DNA from: Lithospermum erythrorhizon
Taxonomy: Eukaryota > Streptophyta > Magnoliopsida > Boraginales > Boraginaceae
Reading direction: 5' to 3'
Assembly (NCBI GenBank): GCA_019722365.1
Contig: JADFUC010001627.1
Span: forward strand, 1-64,000
Length of the DNA: 64,000 nt
In this document: piece by piece, positions 1 through 11,492 of the stretch
How positions within the stretch are numbered: the first letter of the stretch is position 1
How the letters are laid out: each line of letters begins with the position of its first letter
The notes under the pieces: model-generated
What the model was told of the DNA's origin: nothing
The model's database searches: none
The model's input: the letters and a program-made list of their open reading frames with translations, nothing else
Program-made: the position numbers and the translations under genes

Positions 1-1500
1 TCGATACTTCCGTTCAAGTTACGTATTACATGTTACGCTTGAAGTTCACTTCATACGCGGTTGCAAAGTATCCGTCACGGTTTTTGCCACCGGTACATGT
101 GTTTATCAACTTAAAACATTGAGATCTAGCATTTGAAGATAACATTCATGGTTTTGTCGTTTCTTTAGAGTAACTTCTGTGCTTGGCGGTCATTTCATCT
201 TAGAACTCCGTGTACATTGTTGTCGATAATAGTTGGTGTTGTCCCATCTAACGCGTGCATTCTCCGTCTTAGGTGTCCATGAATTTAAGAATGCGGTCAT
301 CCCCAGCTTCGATAGGCGTAAATTAGTTCCATCGAAACGGGTGGTCGAGTAGTAGAGGCTTTCCTTCCTAAAACCTTCCATTACCAGATTGCGCGTCTCG
401 CCTTGTATGTTAGAGTGCGGAGCTTGATTGAAAAAGTGTAATCTATCACCGTACACCTTAGTCACGGTACAAGCATCCAATACCTCTAGCCCCAACCCGG
501 TAAAGCCCGAGCACAAAATAAAAACAAACACAACCGATACGGTAATCCAGTTCGGTCTGACATGCCTACGTACAGAAGGCGGCCTTTTGGAAGGATTCCA
601 AGAGGTACAAATAAGGACTTGCATTGAATGTTCCACATTCTTCTATACTATTACGCTCTATTTGTATGTATAAGTCTAAGACCACGAGCTTCAATACCAC
701 GTATCTCCATTCTGTAATCTTATCCACTAGTATGTGTTTACAACATGAATGAGTAGCTCCCAAGTAAAACTATCATAACAGTGTTAACAACAGGTTGTAC
801 AATCTAAAGGAGTTTATAAATCCTTCACCTGATAAAATAAACTACACGAATTAGTTTGCCTCGCATAATACAATGCAATCTCTCTTTATTTTGGCAGTCT
901 ATTTTAATTAGTGTAGGCACAACCAAGTTTATATGATATATTACCATAAACAAAACTTCCAACTTGTAAATATAATGTCTGATTAGATTACTCACTCTTA
1001 TTATTATATATCTTTAATTACCAAATGCCTTTTCCATAAACTAGTGTGTATCTTCCCCAACTGAACGCAGTAATGCCTTTTCCGTTAACAGAATCATATC
1101 TTCGAGATCTCCTTTATAAATGAAACAAAATCTTCTTAAGAAAGATACTCTAGCTTTCAAACATTCTTCTGCCAAATACATTAGAAGACAGGTTAGTAGA
1201 ACACCTTGAGGAATACTTGTGATTTTCGTGCGCTATATGACAGATTTAAGAAGCATTGATACTATAAGTTCAATATATATATTAATTGTTGGACAATTAA
1301 TATTTAAAGGATTCTACAAACATAGTGTAGGGATTCTGATAGACACTGCTTTAGGGGTCATTTCGTCAGTTAATATTCTTAATATATTGCTTTCTTGTCG
1401 ATCGCTTCCTAGAGATCACACCTGAAACTGATAAACCGAACTATATAATAAATAGTATTATTAAACTTTCCGGTATAAGTGAAGCGTGAAGAGATATCGG
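1..1500. other. Left-edge stretch without a supported gene
   Basis: No gene with a recognisable family is seen. One minus-strand open frame (190-636, 148 codons) contains a hydrophobic stretch rich in V, F, I and L around residues 31-52 that could be one membrane segment, followed by a polar region. I do not recognise the protein, and it may be a chance frame or an exon of a gene reaching beyond the window edge. From about 800 onward the DNA becomes AT-rich with only short frames. Confidence 0.3.
190..636 (-). CDS. Hypothetical protein, possible single-pass membrane segment
   Basis: A 148-codon open frame on the minus strand starting with ATG. It has a basic, proline-containing N-terminus, then a hydrophobic run of about 20 residues (roughly 31-52), then a polar C-terminal half rich in R, N and T. 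No domain is recognised. GC content is higher than in the flanking AT-rich DNA, which is mild support for coding or once-coding sequence. It could equally be a fragment of a retroelement or a chance frame; there is no splice or promoter evidence. Confidence 0.2.
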   Translation of the reverse strand: MEHSMQVLICTSWNPSKRPPSVRRHVRPNWITVSVVFVFILCSGFTGLGLEVLDACTVTKVYGDRLHFFNQAPHSNIQGETRNLVMEGFRKESLYYSTTRFDGTNLRLSKLGMTAFLNSWTPKTENARVRWDNTNYYRQQCTRSSKMK

Positions 1501-1605
1501 AATGAAAAATGCGAGTTTCGGGACATAGGGGCGTCTTGCGTGTGGGATAGGTGGAGAAGTTACAGGGCATTATATTTATGTTCCTAAATTGTAGAGATAA
1601 GATAG

Positions 1606-1785
1606 GAACATTCTAGAAACATTATCATTTAACTAATAAATCTCTTAAATTCTAGGGATAATATAGAAAGGTTCTAGAACCCTAATAAATCTCTTAAATT
1701 CTAGGGATAATATAGAAAGGTTTTAGAACCTTCTAATTGGATTATTCTAGAAACTAAATTGTAGAGTTTTTTAGACTATAAATAG
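1606..1785 (+). promoter_or_regulatory. Heat-shock-element-like cluster upstream of a TATA box
   Basis: A TATA box (TATAAATAG) lies at 1777-1785. Upstream are several heat-shock-element patterns: a perfect three-unit GAAcaTTCtaGAA at 1606-1618, TTCtaGAA at 1672-1679, GAAccTTC at 1726-1733 and TTCtaGAA at 1745-1752. Downstream is an AATAAA (about 1836) and a pyrimidine-rich leader-like stretch, the order of parts expected of an LTR (U3-R-U5) rather than of a host gene, since no convincing coding region follows. Heat-shock factors bind inverted nGAAn units; whether this piece is active is inference. Confidence 0.45.
1633..1730. repeat. 49-bp tandem duplication inside the promoter-like segment
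   Basis: Two adjacent 49-bp units, 1633-1681 and 1682-1730, differ at a single base (ttct versus tttt just before the agaa). Each carries one of the heat-shock-element-like motifs, so the duplication raises the number of motifs in front of the TATA box. Confidence 0.85.
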
Positions 1786-2174
1786 GAGACTAAGTTCATG
1801 TGAATAATTGATGATGCTCACTTTTATTTCATGAAATAAAGTTACTCTCTTCTACTTTCTAGCGTTATTTCCTTCGCTAAAAGGTAGAGAATAGTTTTTT
1901 TTCCTCCTTTTGTTTGGTTCACTTTAAAACTTTCTGCTAAAAGCGTACGGAAGGGGTTTGACAATTTGCAGTGTGGAATGTTCTTGGAATACTCTATTTT
2001 GGCTATTGTAGGCTCATTCTTTCATGCCATTCAAAATATTCTAGAAGAAAGAGTGCAACAGTATTTCATTATTGTTCTTAATCATGTTATCGAGATTAAG
2101 CATCCGATTAGTTTTAGAACTAGTTTATATTTGAATATAAAACCTAACATGTAGAACTAAAGAAGACAGATCCT

Positions 2175-5100
2175 TGTAACTTGATTTTGAAAAAAAAAAT
2201 TTCGATTCGGTTGGATAGAATAGTATAATTTTTTTTTTCGATAATATATTATTAGTAAACTTTTTGGGCAATTTGTTTTATAATTTAGTAGTGTTTGCCA
2301 TGGAAAGAATTTTATCTTTGAAATCGGGTTTAAGTGGGGCGTTAGAAATGCGATAAGCGGAGAATTGCTTAGAAGCCGAGAGCCGGGACTCGAGTTTTTT
2401 TTAATATCTATTCATACATATCCTCCCACATAAATCATCGTGTCATGACTTCATCTTCTTTCCTCATTTTGGCCGAAATTAAGCCTCCCCCATAAAAGGC
2501 ACAGAACAGAATTTTTCTGCCCCGTTGTCAACTAGGCTTCGAAGATCGGTTGTAGAATATTGTTACCATCATTCTTGAGGTTAAAGTGAAATTTCAAGTC
2601 TTTCGAGATATTTCTTGGGTTTTGAGATAGTTGACTTTGGTTTGACTTTTTATAATTGAATTTTTATGATAAATCTTAGTTGGTTATGGGTTGCATGGCG
2701 TATATATGATGGTCGTGATTTAGAGCTCGTTTGAGGGCGTTAAAGGTCGAGTTGACTTTTCTAAGGATTTAGGTTGACTTTTTGAGGTGATATTTTCATA
2801 AGACTTTAAATGTGTAGGGAGTTTAATTGGGACACTTATTATAAATTTGTGTGATGTTAAATCGGTGATTTAAAATTCGTTAAAAGCGAGTTAGGTTGAA
2901 AAAAGTAATATTTTCAAGTTGAGACTCTGACCAGTATTTTGTAGTACTTGAATTGTTAATTAGGGACCTGTGATTAACTAGAATGACATATAAGTTAATT
3001 TGTAATGATAAAATGATAAGATGGAATTTTAGCGGAAGCGTCCGATTTGGTTGTGTCAGATGAGTTTATAATTCGATGGTTGCCGTCGTATTAGACCGTT
3101 TAGAAATCGTTCGATGGGGATTTGGTAATGTTTATTCTAGAGCGTAATTCTTGGTATTGGTTCTGAGTACACTTTAAAGATTGTTCTTGGGCACTTGACC
3201 CTTGAGGAAGGGGCACGTTCCGTGTCGCGTTAACCCGTGAGGACTTTTGTGATAGCTAGTAGAGGTGAGTACTTATCTCGCGTGTATTACCTATAGCACT
3301 TCTTTTAAATGGGTGTACTGTCGCATATTATAATTATGTGTAAAGGGTCTGAGGTCTTTTGTAATATAATTATGTGAATGAACCAATATATGTAAGCATG
3401 ATATGATTACGGGAGAATGGTATACATGTATAATGAGTTATCTGATTATGTGTGAGCCTAATGATTATGTGACTACGATACTGCCGGCATTGAAATTTGG
3501 TTTGAGGTAAGTGATGGCATGAACTCCCGAGCTTATATTTACACGTATTATGTGGCATGTCGGCCGGTGGTATTATGTGGCACTTGTCGGCCTTGTAGGT
3601 ATTTATGTGGCTTTGTCGGCACTTGTGGTATTATATTGGCCTTCCTTGGCGGTTGTGATTGATTTACGATTGTGATGTATTAGGTATCTTTGTCTTATTG
3701 TTGGAAGTAAAGTAGTTGGTTTATTGAGAGGTGTTTGATGGAGTTATGTATGATTTTGAGGTGGCTGAGTATTAGGATATGACACATAGTTGGGTACTAG
3801 GGATTAGGTGACTCTCGCCCTTGCCGAGGATATGTGGCTATTATTACTGCTATACTACGGTATAGCGTGCGGTATGATTCTCTTTGATCGCTTTCTTTGT
3901 CCCATTGCATTGTCGAGTGGCCTATCTTGCGGTATAGCGTGCGGTTTATTTTATACTTTCACGGTATAAGTGGTATGATTCTCTTTGATCGCTTTTTTGT
4001 GTGCATTGTCGAGGTGGCCACTATACTCACGGTATAAGCGTGCGGTATGATTCTCTTTGATCGCTTTCTTTGTGTGCATTGTCGAGGTGGCCACATCACT
4101 ACGGTATAGGCGTGCGGTTTGGCACATACTACGGTATAGCGTGCGGTATGACTCTTTGACTCTTTCTTTGTGCGTTGTTGATGTGGCCTATCTTGCGGTA
4201 TACGTCAGTGCCTTATACTTTGTGTATAAGTGCGGTGTCACCTTATACTTTGTGTATAAGTGCGGTGTGCACTTCTCACTTTGTTAAAATCTGGTTTGGC
4301 CTTATCTTTGCGGTATAAGTGCGAGGTGATTGTTGATTGTCCGTTCCTGCTTGAGGTAGGCGGATTGAGGTATATCTGCGCATTAGAGGATGTGGTATCT
4401 TGGTGGGGATATGAGATAGGAGGTTTGATGTTTGAGTAGTTGTTGAGTCTGTGAGTTTCATTTGGGTGATTGTGTGCTTATCAGACCTACATTATATAAT
4501 GCATGTGTTATGTCGAGACTTCGTGGTAGATATGTTGTATGACTTTATCCGATAATCACATGTACCATATTTTATTCATATTTAGTACGATGACTATTCT
4601 AATCTTGTTGTGCTGTAATGATTGCTTTGATAGTTATCTTCATTTTAGCGTATTTTATGCAATATTTTCTTGAGGATCACGGTATTTATTTTCGATTCTT
4701 AGCCTTACCCGGCATTCTTGTCTTTTGTTAGATATGTTCTATATATCTTAAGTGGCTAATGGATGAGATACCTTTGGAATGAGAACATTAGGAATGAAAA
4801 TTATAAGCGAAGTTTATCTTGTCATCGATGATGTTATTGATATTTATATATATATGGTAGAAAAATGGATTGAAATGTGCTAGAATATAAGTCTTGATCT
4901 AACCACATTTGATACCATGGAAATTAAATAAGTTCCGTATACTAAATGGAAAATGGGAAGATAAATATATGCGTAGAGTTATACGGATTCGAGATATATT
5001 ACTCGGTCATATTAAGTACACATATATTTGGAAGGTCTTACAGAGGAACATTAGTTGTCATAGGAGGTATGATTGTAAAATGGGAATGTACTTTAAAAGT

Positions 5101-5827
5101 GAACTAAAGATAAGTGATTGAGTTGTATGCGTGAGTTATGAGAGGTTAAGATATATGTTTAAGTTATTGTGTTTGAGGTGTATATTATATTGGGAATTAG
5201 CTATACTTGAGAAAGATAATAGATAGAGAAATACCGCCAATTAAGGTATCTTGTGAGTAAGTTGTTGGTAGTGTGGGTTATTGGGTGTTAGTTAGAAAGC
5301 TTGATAAGGAAAGTTTATTTTGTGGCGAGTAACTTTATAAAATATACTCTTGGGGTATATAGTCTCTCTACAAATGGTGAGAAATCTAAATTATTCTTAT
5401 TAGATGCGATCGGGTAAGGTTAACACGTGCTATTGTTTTCCTTCGACTTTTTTTTTTTTTTTTTTTTTTTGGTTATTGCGGATAACCGATATGCATTGGC
5501 AGTAAGCTGGCGTCTGTGAAGATAGCGATAGTGGCTTGAAGACCTCAGCAGTCGTACTTTTATCTTCTTGAAGTTTACATTGTATATAATTATTATTGAC
5601 TCGAGTTGTACATAACAAATTGTTTGATGTGTATTTATATTATGATTTTGATATTTAATTGTACTATTGGTTGGATTCACCCAGATGGACGAGTTATATT
5701 GTTTTATTTATGATGATGTAAAAAGAAGTCGTTTTATTGTTATCATGGTTTAGTGAAATTTCGATATCTGAGGTTGGTGGCGGTCGGCCTCGGGAGACCC
5801 GCCTAGGGGCGAGATCGTTCTGATTTT
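2175..5827 (+). repeat. Left LTR of the large Gypsy-like element
   Basis: Matches about 7830-11492 along its whole length, with many small insertions and deletions. Shared landmarks include the A run plus tttttttt near the start, a leader-like part (2400-2650), a gttgactttt motif series, a G/T-rich middle with telltale cggcacttgtgg words, a minisatellite (about 3840-4320) and the end motif ggtggcggtcggc. The leader-like part resembles LTR sequence in the anthranilate synthase intron and at 45.4-46.5 kb. Confidence 0.75.
3840..4320. repeat. Minisatellite within left LTR
   Basis: Imperfect tandem units of roughly 65 bp built from acggtatagcgtgcggtatg, tctctttgatcgctttctt, and gtgtgcattgtcgaggtggc. 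Toward the right end shorter units containing ccttatactttgtgtataag take over. The same array occurs in the right LTR at about 9490-9960, so it predates or was copied with the insertion. Confidence 0.8.
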
Positions 5828-7829
5828 GAGTATCAGGCCTAGGTTTATGTTTTCTTGGTATGCTTGTGTGGTTATGTGCCTAGGTTCGGGTTATAAATTG
5901 TGTTGTGTATGGAGTCATTTTACGGTTGAGTTCATTTCTTTTTCGAATCAGATTGTGATGAGGGGCATAACTTGAAGATTTCGTTGACTCGCGTGCGTAG
6001 TGCTGAAGACTCTTTCGTTACATGTTTTGTGGTATTTGATTAAGATGTGTTATATTAGGAGATATGTGAAATGAATTGGGTAATATGGCGTGCGTCGAGG
6101 ATTATGTATTTGTTGAGATGGGTAAATTTGGGCATATATGGAGATCGGTGCGATGGTAGATATTTATGAGGGATTATATTGGAGCGATACATGTAATGGG
6201 TTAGAATATGATGCGAGCTTGGAAATATTATGAGATATTTGGGTGATCCCATATATTTTGGAAATGTCTTAATAGTTGATGTGGTAGAAATGCAGTCTTG
6301 TGAGATTTTATAAGCTGGAAATTAATTTAAGGATAAGGGTGAGTAAAATTAATATCTGTTGATACTCGGTGGAGTTGTAAGAATATCAATGGGTTATAAA
6401 TGGAGTTCTTGGTTAACGAAGATTTATGATTTTAAGGAAATGTGAACCGTGGGTTTGATCAGAAATGATAAGTAAGTCAGGGTGAATATAATTTGAGGCG
6501 AATAAGAAAAGAGTTTGAGTTATGCATTAATAATGTTGAAGTAGAGTTCGGTGTTTGAGTAGAGTCGTCTTTTGTGATAATGTGATCGTTCTTGAGGATG
6601 TAAACTCTAGGTTGAAACCTTTGGAGATGGAATACGGATGAATATGTTTGAGGATTTAAGGAAGAGAGACTTGAATTATACAGGAATATTGAGAGGAATT
6701 CAGCGGTGTTAAATTTGGAAGTTGTTGATAAGTTGAAGGGAAGCGGTGTGTGAATTTAAGGGGTAATAAAGGTTAGTTAGGGAGGATTAACATGACATGT
6801 AGTCATGGGATTAGAAATTGATCGTGTTGTCAAGAGTTGATCTTTAAAATAATTAAGAATTTCTCTTGGATACTTGGAAGTAATTGAGTTATCGCTTTCT
6901 GGTTGTTGCTATCTATGTTGAGTGAAGTATATGGTAATTGATTGTGGCGTATCTGGCGTAATAAACTTATCATTGGCTTAATAATTGAAATTGTGAAATG
7001 TTGACTTGAGCGGTGGTTGTGTTGAGGCATTACGGGCTATTTATTTTTGTGGTATTCAGTTTGAATATGTATATGATTGGGTGTGTTGATTAGATATATT
7101 TGTGTTATGGGCGTGTCACGTGAATATATTTTTACGAATAGTTCTATATAAGAGAATTGTTGTATCGTGTAGTAATATTATGGATCCTCTCGTTGAAGTT
7201 ATTATATTAATATGATTGATATTATATGTGTGATTTGCATGAATTGTTTGATTTGAGGATATTGAGATGAGGTGGGGTGTTCGAAGAATCAGTGCACTTG
7301 GGGAAAAGGATGAATTGTTATACATAATGTTATTGTAGTTTATCTTTGTAAGTTATTTTATAGTAGTTGTAGTCTGAAACGTGGGTGTGAGGTGAGAATT
7401 TTCTTTGTTTACTCGTTTAATTATGTGATATGGAGTAGTATGGTGACCTGAGTATGAGTGGGCCGATGATATCGATATTAGCGTTATGAATTTTAATTTT
7501 GAGTGGTATTTTGGAGGCGGTGAGGATGTTTATATAATACTAAGATTGATAATAATAATAACAAGCGGAAGCGATAAGATGATAAGCTTGAATAAGGAAA
7601 ATTGGCCGATTGAATGTGTTATGGTGTAAGAGAGTCATTTGCTTGTAAGTTAATTGACGTAAAGATATTATGGGAGCCTACGAGCCAGTTACTATATTGG
7701 GAAATTTGAGTGGGCTGACGAGGTGTCACGTGTTAGTTGATAAGAGCGTGTCGAAGGTCGTTGAGTTTATCGGCCAGTTGGGTTCTAAGTAAATTTCGAG
7801 GAAGAAATTTATAAAGATTGGGTGAATTG
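5828..7829 (+). mobile_element. Internal region of the large Gypsy-like element
   Basis: About 2 kb of G/T- and purine-rich sequence with no long open frame. The primer-site remnant is at its left end and a pol-end/polypurine-like stretch at its right end. Nothing between the two could be matched to gag, protease, reverse transcriptase or integrase, which makes this a derivative that would depend on enzymes from other elements. Confidence 0.55.
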
Positions 7830-10800
7830 CTTAATAGCAGTTATGAAAAAAAAAATTTAGTCGTGAGTGGACCGGGAATAAACATAATTTTTTTTTTTCG
7901 ATGATAATATTATTTAGTAAAACTTTTGAGCGATTCATTTTATAATTTAGTAGTGTTGCAAACGGAAGAATTTTATCTTTGAAATCGGGTTAGAGTAAGG
8001 AGATTTAAAATGCGATAGCGGAGAATTAGCAGCCGAGCGGGACTCGAGTTTTTTTAATGTATTCATTACATATCCCTCAACATCATCAAATCATCATCAC
8101 TAACTTAAATGCTTAACTTTCCTCGTTTGGCGAAATTAAGCCCCTCCCATAAAAATTCGTTTTAGTTCTACCTGCTTCGATTGTCGAGCAAAACAAGATC
8201 GGTTGTAGAATATTGTTCTGCATCATTCTCTTCGAGTAGAGGTAAGAAATTTCAAGTCTTTCGAGATATTTCTTGGGTTTGAGATAGTTGACTTTTGGTT
8301 GACTTTTACATAATTGAATTTTATGATAAATCTTAGTTGGTTATGGGTTACGTAGCGTATATATGTGATAGATTCGTGATTTAGAGCTCGTTTGAGGGCG
8401 ATTAAGGTCGAGTTGACTTTCTAGGTTTCGGTTGACTTTTTGAGGTGATATTTTCATAAGACTTTAAATGTGTAGGGAGTTTAATTGGGGCCTTATAATT
8501 GTGATGTTAAATCGGTGATTTAAAATTCGTTAAAATGGAGTTAGGTTGAAAAAAGTAATATTTCGAGTTGAGATGGTGATATTTTTGTAGTATACGTTAT
8601 TAAATTAGGGACTTTTCTTGATTAACTAGAATGACATATAAGTTAATTTGTAATGATAAAATGATAAGATGGAATTTTAGCGGGCGTCGATTGGTTGTCG
8701 ATGAGTTTATAATTAGATAGTTTGCCACGTCGTGTGTTAGACAGTTTAGAAATCGTTCCGATGAGAGTTGGTAATGTTTATTCTAGAGCGTAATTCTTGG
8801 TATTAGTTCTGAGTACACTACAGGTGTTCTTAGGCCTTGACCCTTGGGGAAGGGGCACGTTAAAATTGATCGCGTTCTTGAGGACTTTGTGATAGCTAGT
8901 AGAGGGTGAGTCTTTATCTCGCGTGTATTACCTATGTACTTCTTTTTAAATGGTGTACTGTCCTTGTATTATAATTGTATTGTAAAGGGTGTACAGTCTT
9001 TGTAATATAATTATGTACAGACAATTGTGTATGTCCTTGTGATATATGATTCTGCGGAGAATGGTATACATGTAATGGTTGTGCGATTATGTGTGAGCCT
9101 AATATGATTATGTGACTCGATACCGGCATTGAAGAATTTGGTTTGAGGTAAGTGATGGCATGAACTCCCAACATATTTACGTATTATGTGGCACTTGTCG
9201 GCCCAATTGGTATTATGTGGCCTTGTGGCGCTTGTGGTATGTGGCTTTGTCGGCGCTTGTGGTATTTGTATAATGACGCCAGCCGGCGGTTGTGATTGAT
9301 TCTGATTGTGTGATGTATTAGGCGTATCTTTGTGCTATTGTTGGAAGTAAAAGTAGTTGGTTGACAGGAGGTGTTTGATGGAGTTAGCATATGATTTTGG
9401 AAGTGGCTGAGTATTGGATATGACCACATAGTTGGGACTACTAGGGATTAGGTGACTCTCGCTTCCTTGCGAGGATATGTGGCGCTATTGACACATACTT
9501 CACGGTATAGCGTGCGGTATGATTCTCTTTTGATCATTTCTTTGTGTGCGTGTCGAGGTAGTACTATCTTACGGTATAGCGTGCGGTTTGGCCACTATCT
9601 GCGGTATAGCGTGCGGTATGATTCTCTTTGATAAGCACAGCGTGTGCGTTGTCGAGGTGGCCATACTCGGTATAGCGTGCGGTATGATTCTCTTTGATCG
9701 CTTCTTTGTATGCGTTAATAGAGGTGGCCTATACTACGGTATAGCGTGCGGTTGGCCTATCTTCTGGTATAGCGTGCGATATGACTCTCTTTGACTACTT
9801 TCTTTGTGTGCATTGTTGATGTGGCCTATACTACGGTATAGCGTCACGGTGTGCCTTATACTTTGTGTATAAGTGCGGTGTGCCTTATACTTTGTGTATA
9901 AGTGCGGTGTCTTCCTCTTTGTGTATAGTGCGGTTTTTGGCCTTATCTTTGATTATAAGTGCGAGGTGATTATTGATTGTATTCCTGCCGGGTAGGCGGA
10001 TTAGTATATGCGGCATTGGGGATGGTATCTTGGGTGGGGATATGAGAGATAGGAGGTTTGATGACTAGAGTTTTTAGTCGTTGTTGAGTCTGTGATTTCG
10101 TTTGGGTGATTGTGTCTTGCTCAGACACTCTATTATATATTAAATGTGTTATGTCGAGAACGTGGAATTATGTTATATGACTTTTATCCATTAATCACGT
10201 ATACATGTATTTTATTCATGTTGGCTTCGATGACATTTTAATCTTGTTGTTGTGCTAGCAGCAGTGCTTTGATAGTTATACTTGCATTTTTAAGCGTAGG
10301 CCTTACAGCCGTGACTATTTTCATAGGGATACGGTATTTATTTTGGTTGTAGCCTTGCAGCGTCTTGTCTTTTTTGTTAGATATGTTCTATATATCTTAA
10401 GTGGCTAATGGATGAGATACACTGGAATGGAAATTAGGAGCGAGAAATTATAAGCGAAGTTTATACTTAATCATCGATGATGTTGATGATATTTTATATA
10501 TATATAGTAGAAAAATGGATTCAAATGTGCTAGAATATAGAATCTTGTCCCAACCACGACTGATACCATGGAGGTAGATAAGTTCCGTATATTAAATGAA
10601 AAATGGGAAGATAAGTAATAAATGAGTTATGCAGTTCAAGATATATTACCAGTCGTATTAAGAAATGCATATATTTGGAAGATGTAGGAGCAATTGGTTG
10701 TCGTAGGAGGGTATGATGATTGTAAAATGGGGAGTAATGCTTTTAAAATTGGTAAAGATAAGTGATTGAGTTGTATATGCATGAGTTATGAGAGGTTAAG

Positions 10801-11492
10801 ATATATGTTTAAGTTGTGTGTGTTTGAGGTGTATATTATATTGGGAATTAGTATACTTGGAAAGATAATAGATAGAGAAATACCTCTTTATAAATTAGGT
10901 GTCACTTGTGAGTAAGTTGTTGACATTAGTGTGGGTTATTGGTGTTAGTTAGAAATACGATAAAGGAAAGTTTTATTTTATTGGCTGATGGCACTATAAA
11001 ATAATACTCTTTAGGGAATATATATGAATGCTACAAATAGGTGAGAAATCTAAATTATTCACTTGATAGATGCGTCGGGTAAGGTTAACCACGTGCTATT
11101 TATTTTCACTTTCGGCTTTTTAGGCATTCCTGTGCTTTATGGTGCGTTTCGTACAGGTTGTTGCGGATGACCGATATCGTGGCGGTAAATTTAGCGTCTG
11201 GCGAAGATGGCGATAATTGGCAGAGACCTCAGCAGTCATTACTTTTATCTTCTTGAAGTTTACATTTGTATATAATTATTATTGACTCGAGTTGTATAAC
11301 AAATTGTTTGATGTGTATTTATATTATGATTTTTGATGTTGTTGTACTATTAGTTGGATTCGCCCGATGAATGAGGATTATATTGTTTATTTATGATGTA
11401 AAGTCATTTTATTGTTATCAAAATCGTTAGTGGCTACGATATCACAGGTTGGTGGCGGTCGGCGCCGGGGGGCCTTTAGGGCGGTCGTTCTG
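7830..11492 (+). repeat. Right LTR of the large Gypsy-like element
   Basis: Second copy of the 2175-5827 repeat. Differences from the left copy are dominated by short gaps, with one local replacement around 11110-11160 where the left copy has a long poly-T run (about 5449-5470). The minisatellite is at about 9490-9960. Confidence 0.75.

Larger units (their letters stand above)
2175..11492 (+). mobile_element. Large non-coding Gypsy-like LTR element (LARD-type)
   Basis: Two direct repeats of about 3.65 kb (about 2175-5827 and about 7830-11492) enclose an internal part of only about 2 kb. The left repeat begins TGTAAC followed by an A/T run, a common Gypsy LTR start. Just after the left repeat (about 5829-5846) is gagtatcaggcctaggtt, a decayed match to an initiator-Met tRNA primer site (tggtatcagagc). 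Just before the right repeat (about 7795-7826) is ttcgaggaagaaattt plus a purine-rich run, resembling the end of Gypsy pol and the polypurine tract. No intact gag or pol frame is present, so the element is non-autonomous. Ends are uncertain by some tens of bases and I found no target duplication. Confidence 0.7.

Noticed and set aside
9546..9794. 82-codon plus-strand frame with repeated GIACG words
   Set aside because: Translation of the minisatellite in the right LTR, with no other coding sign.
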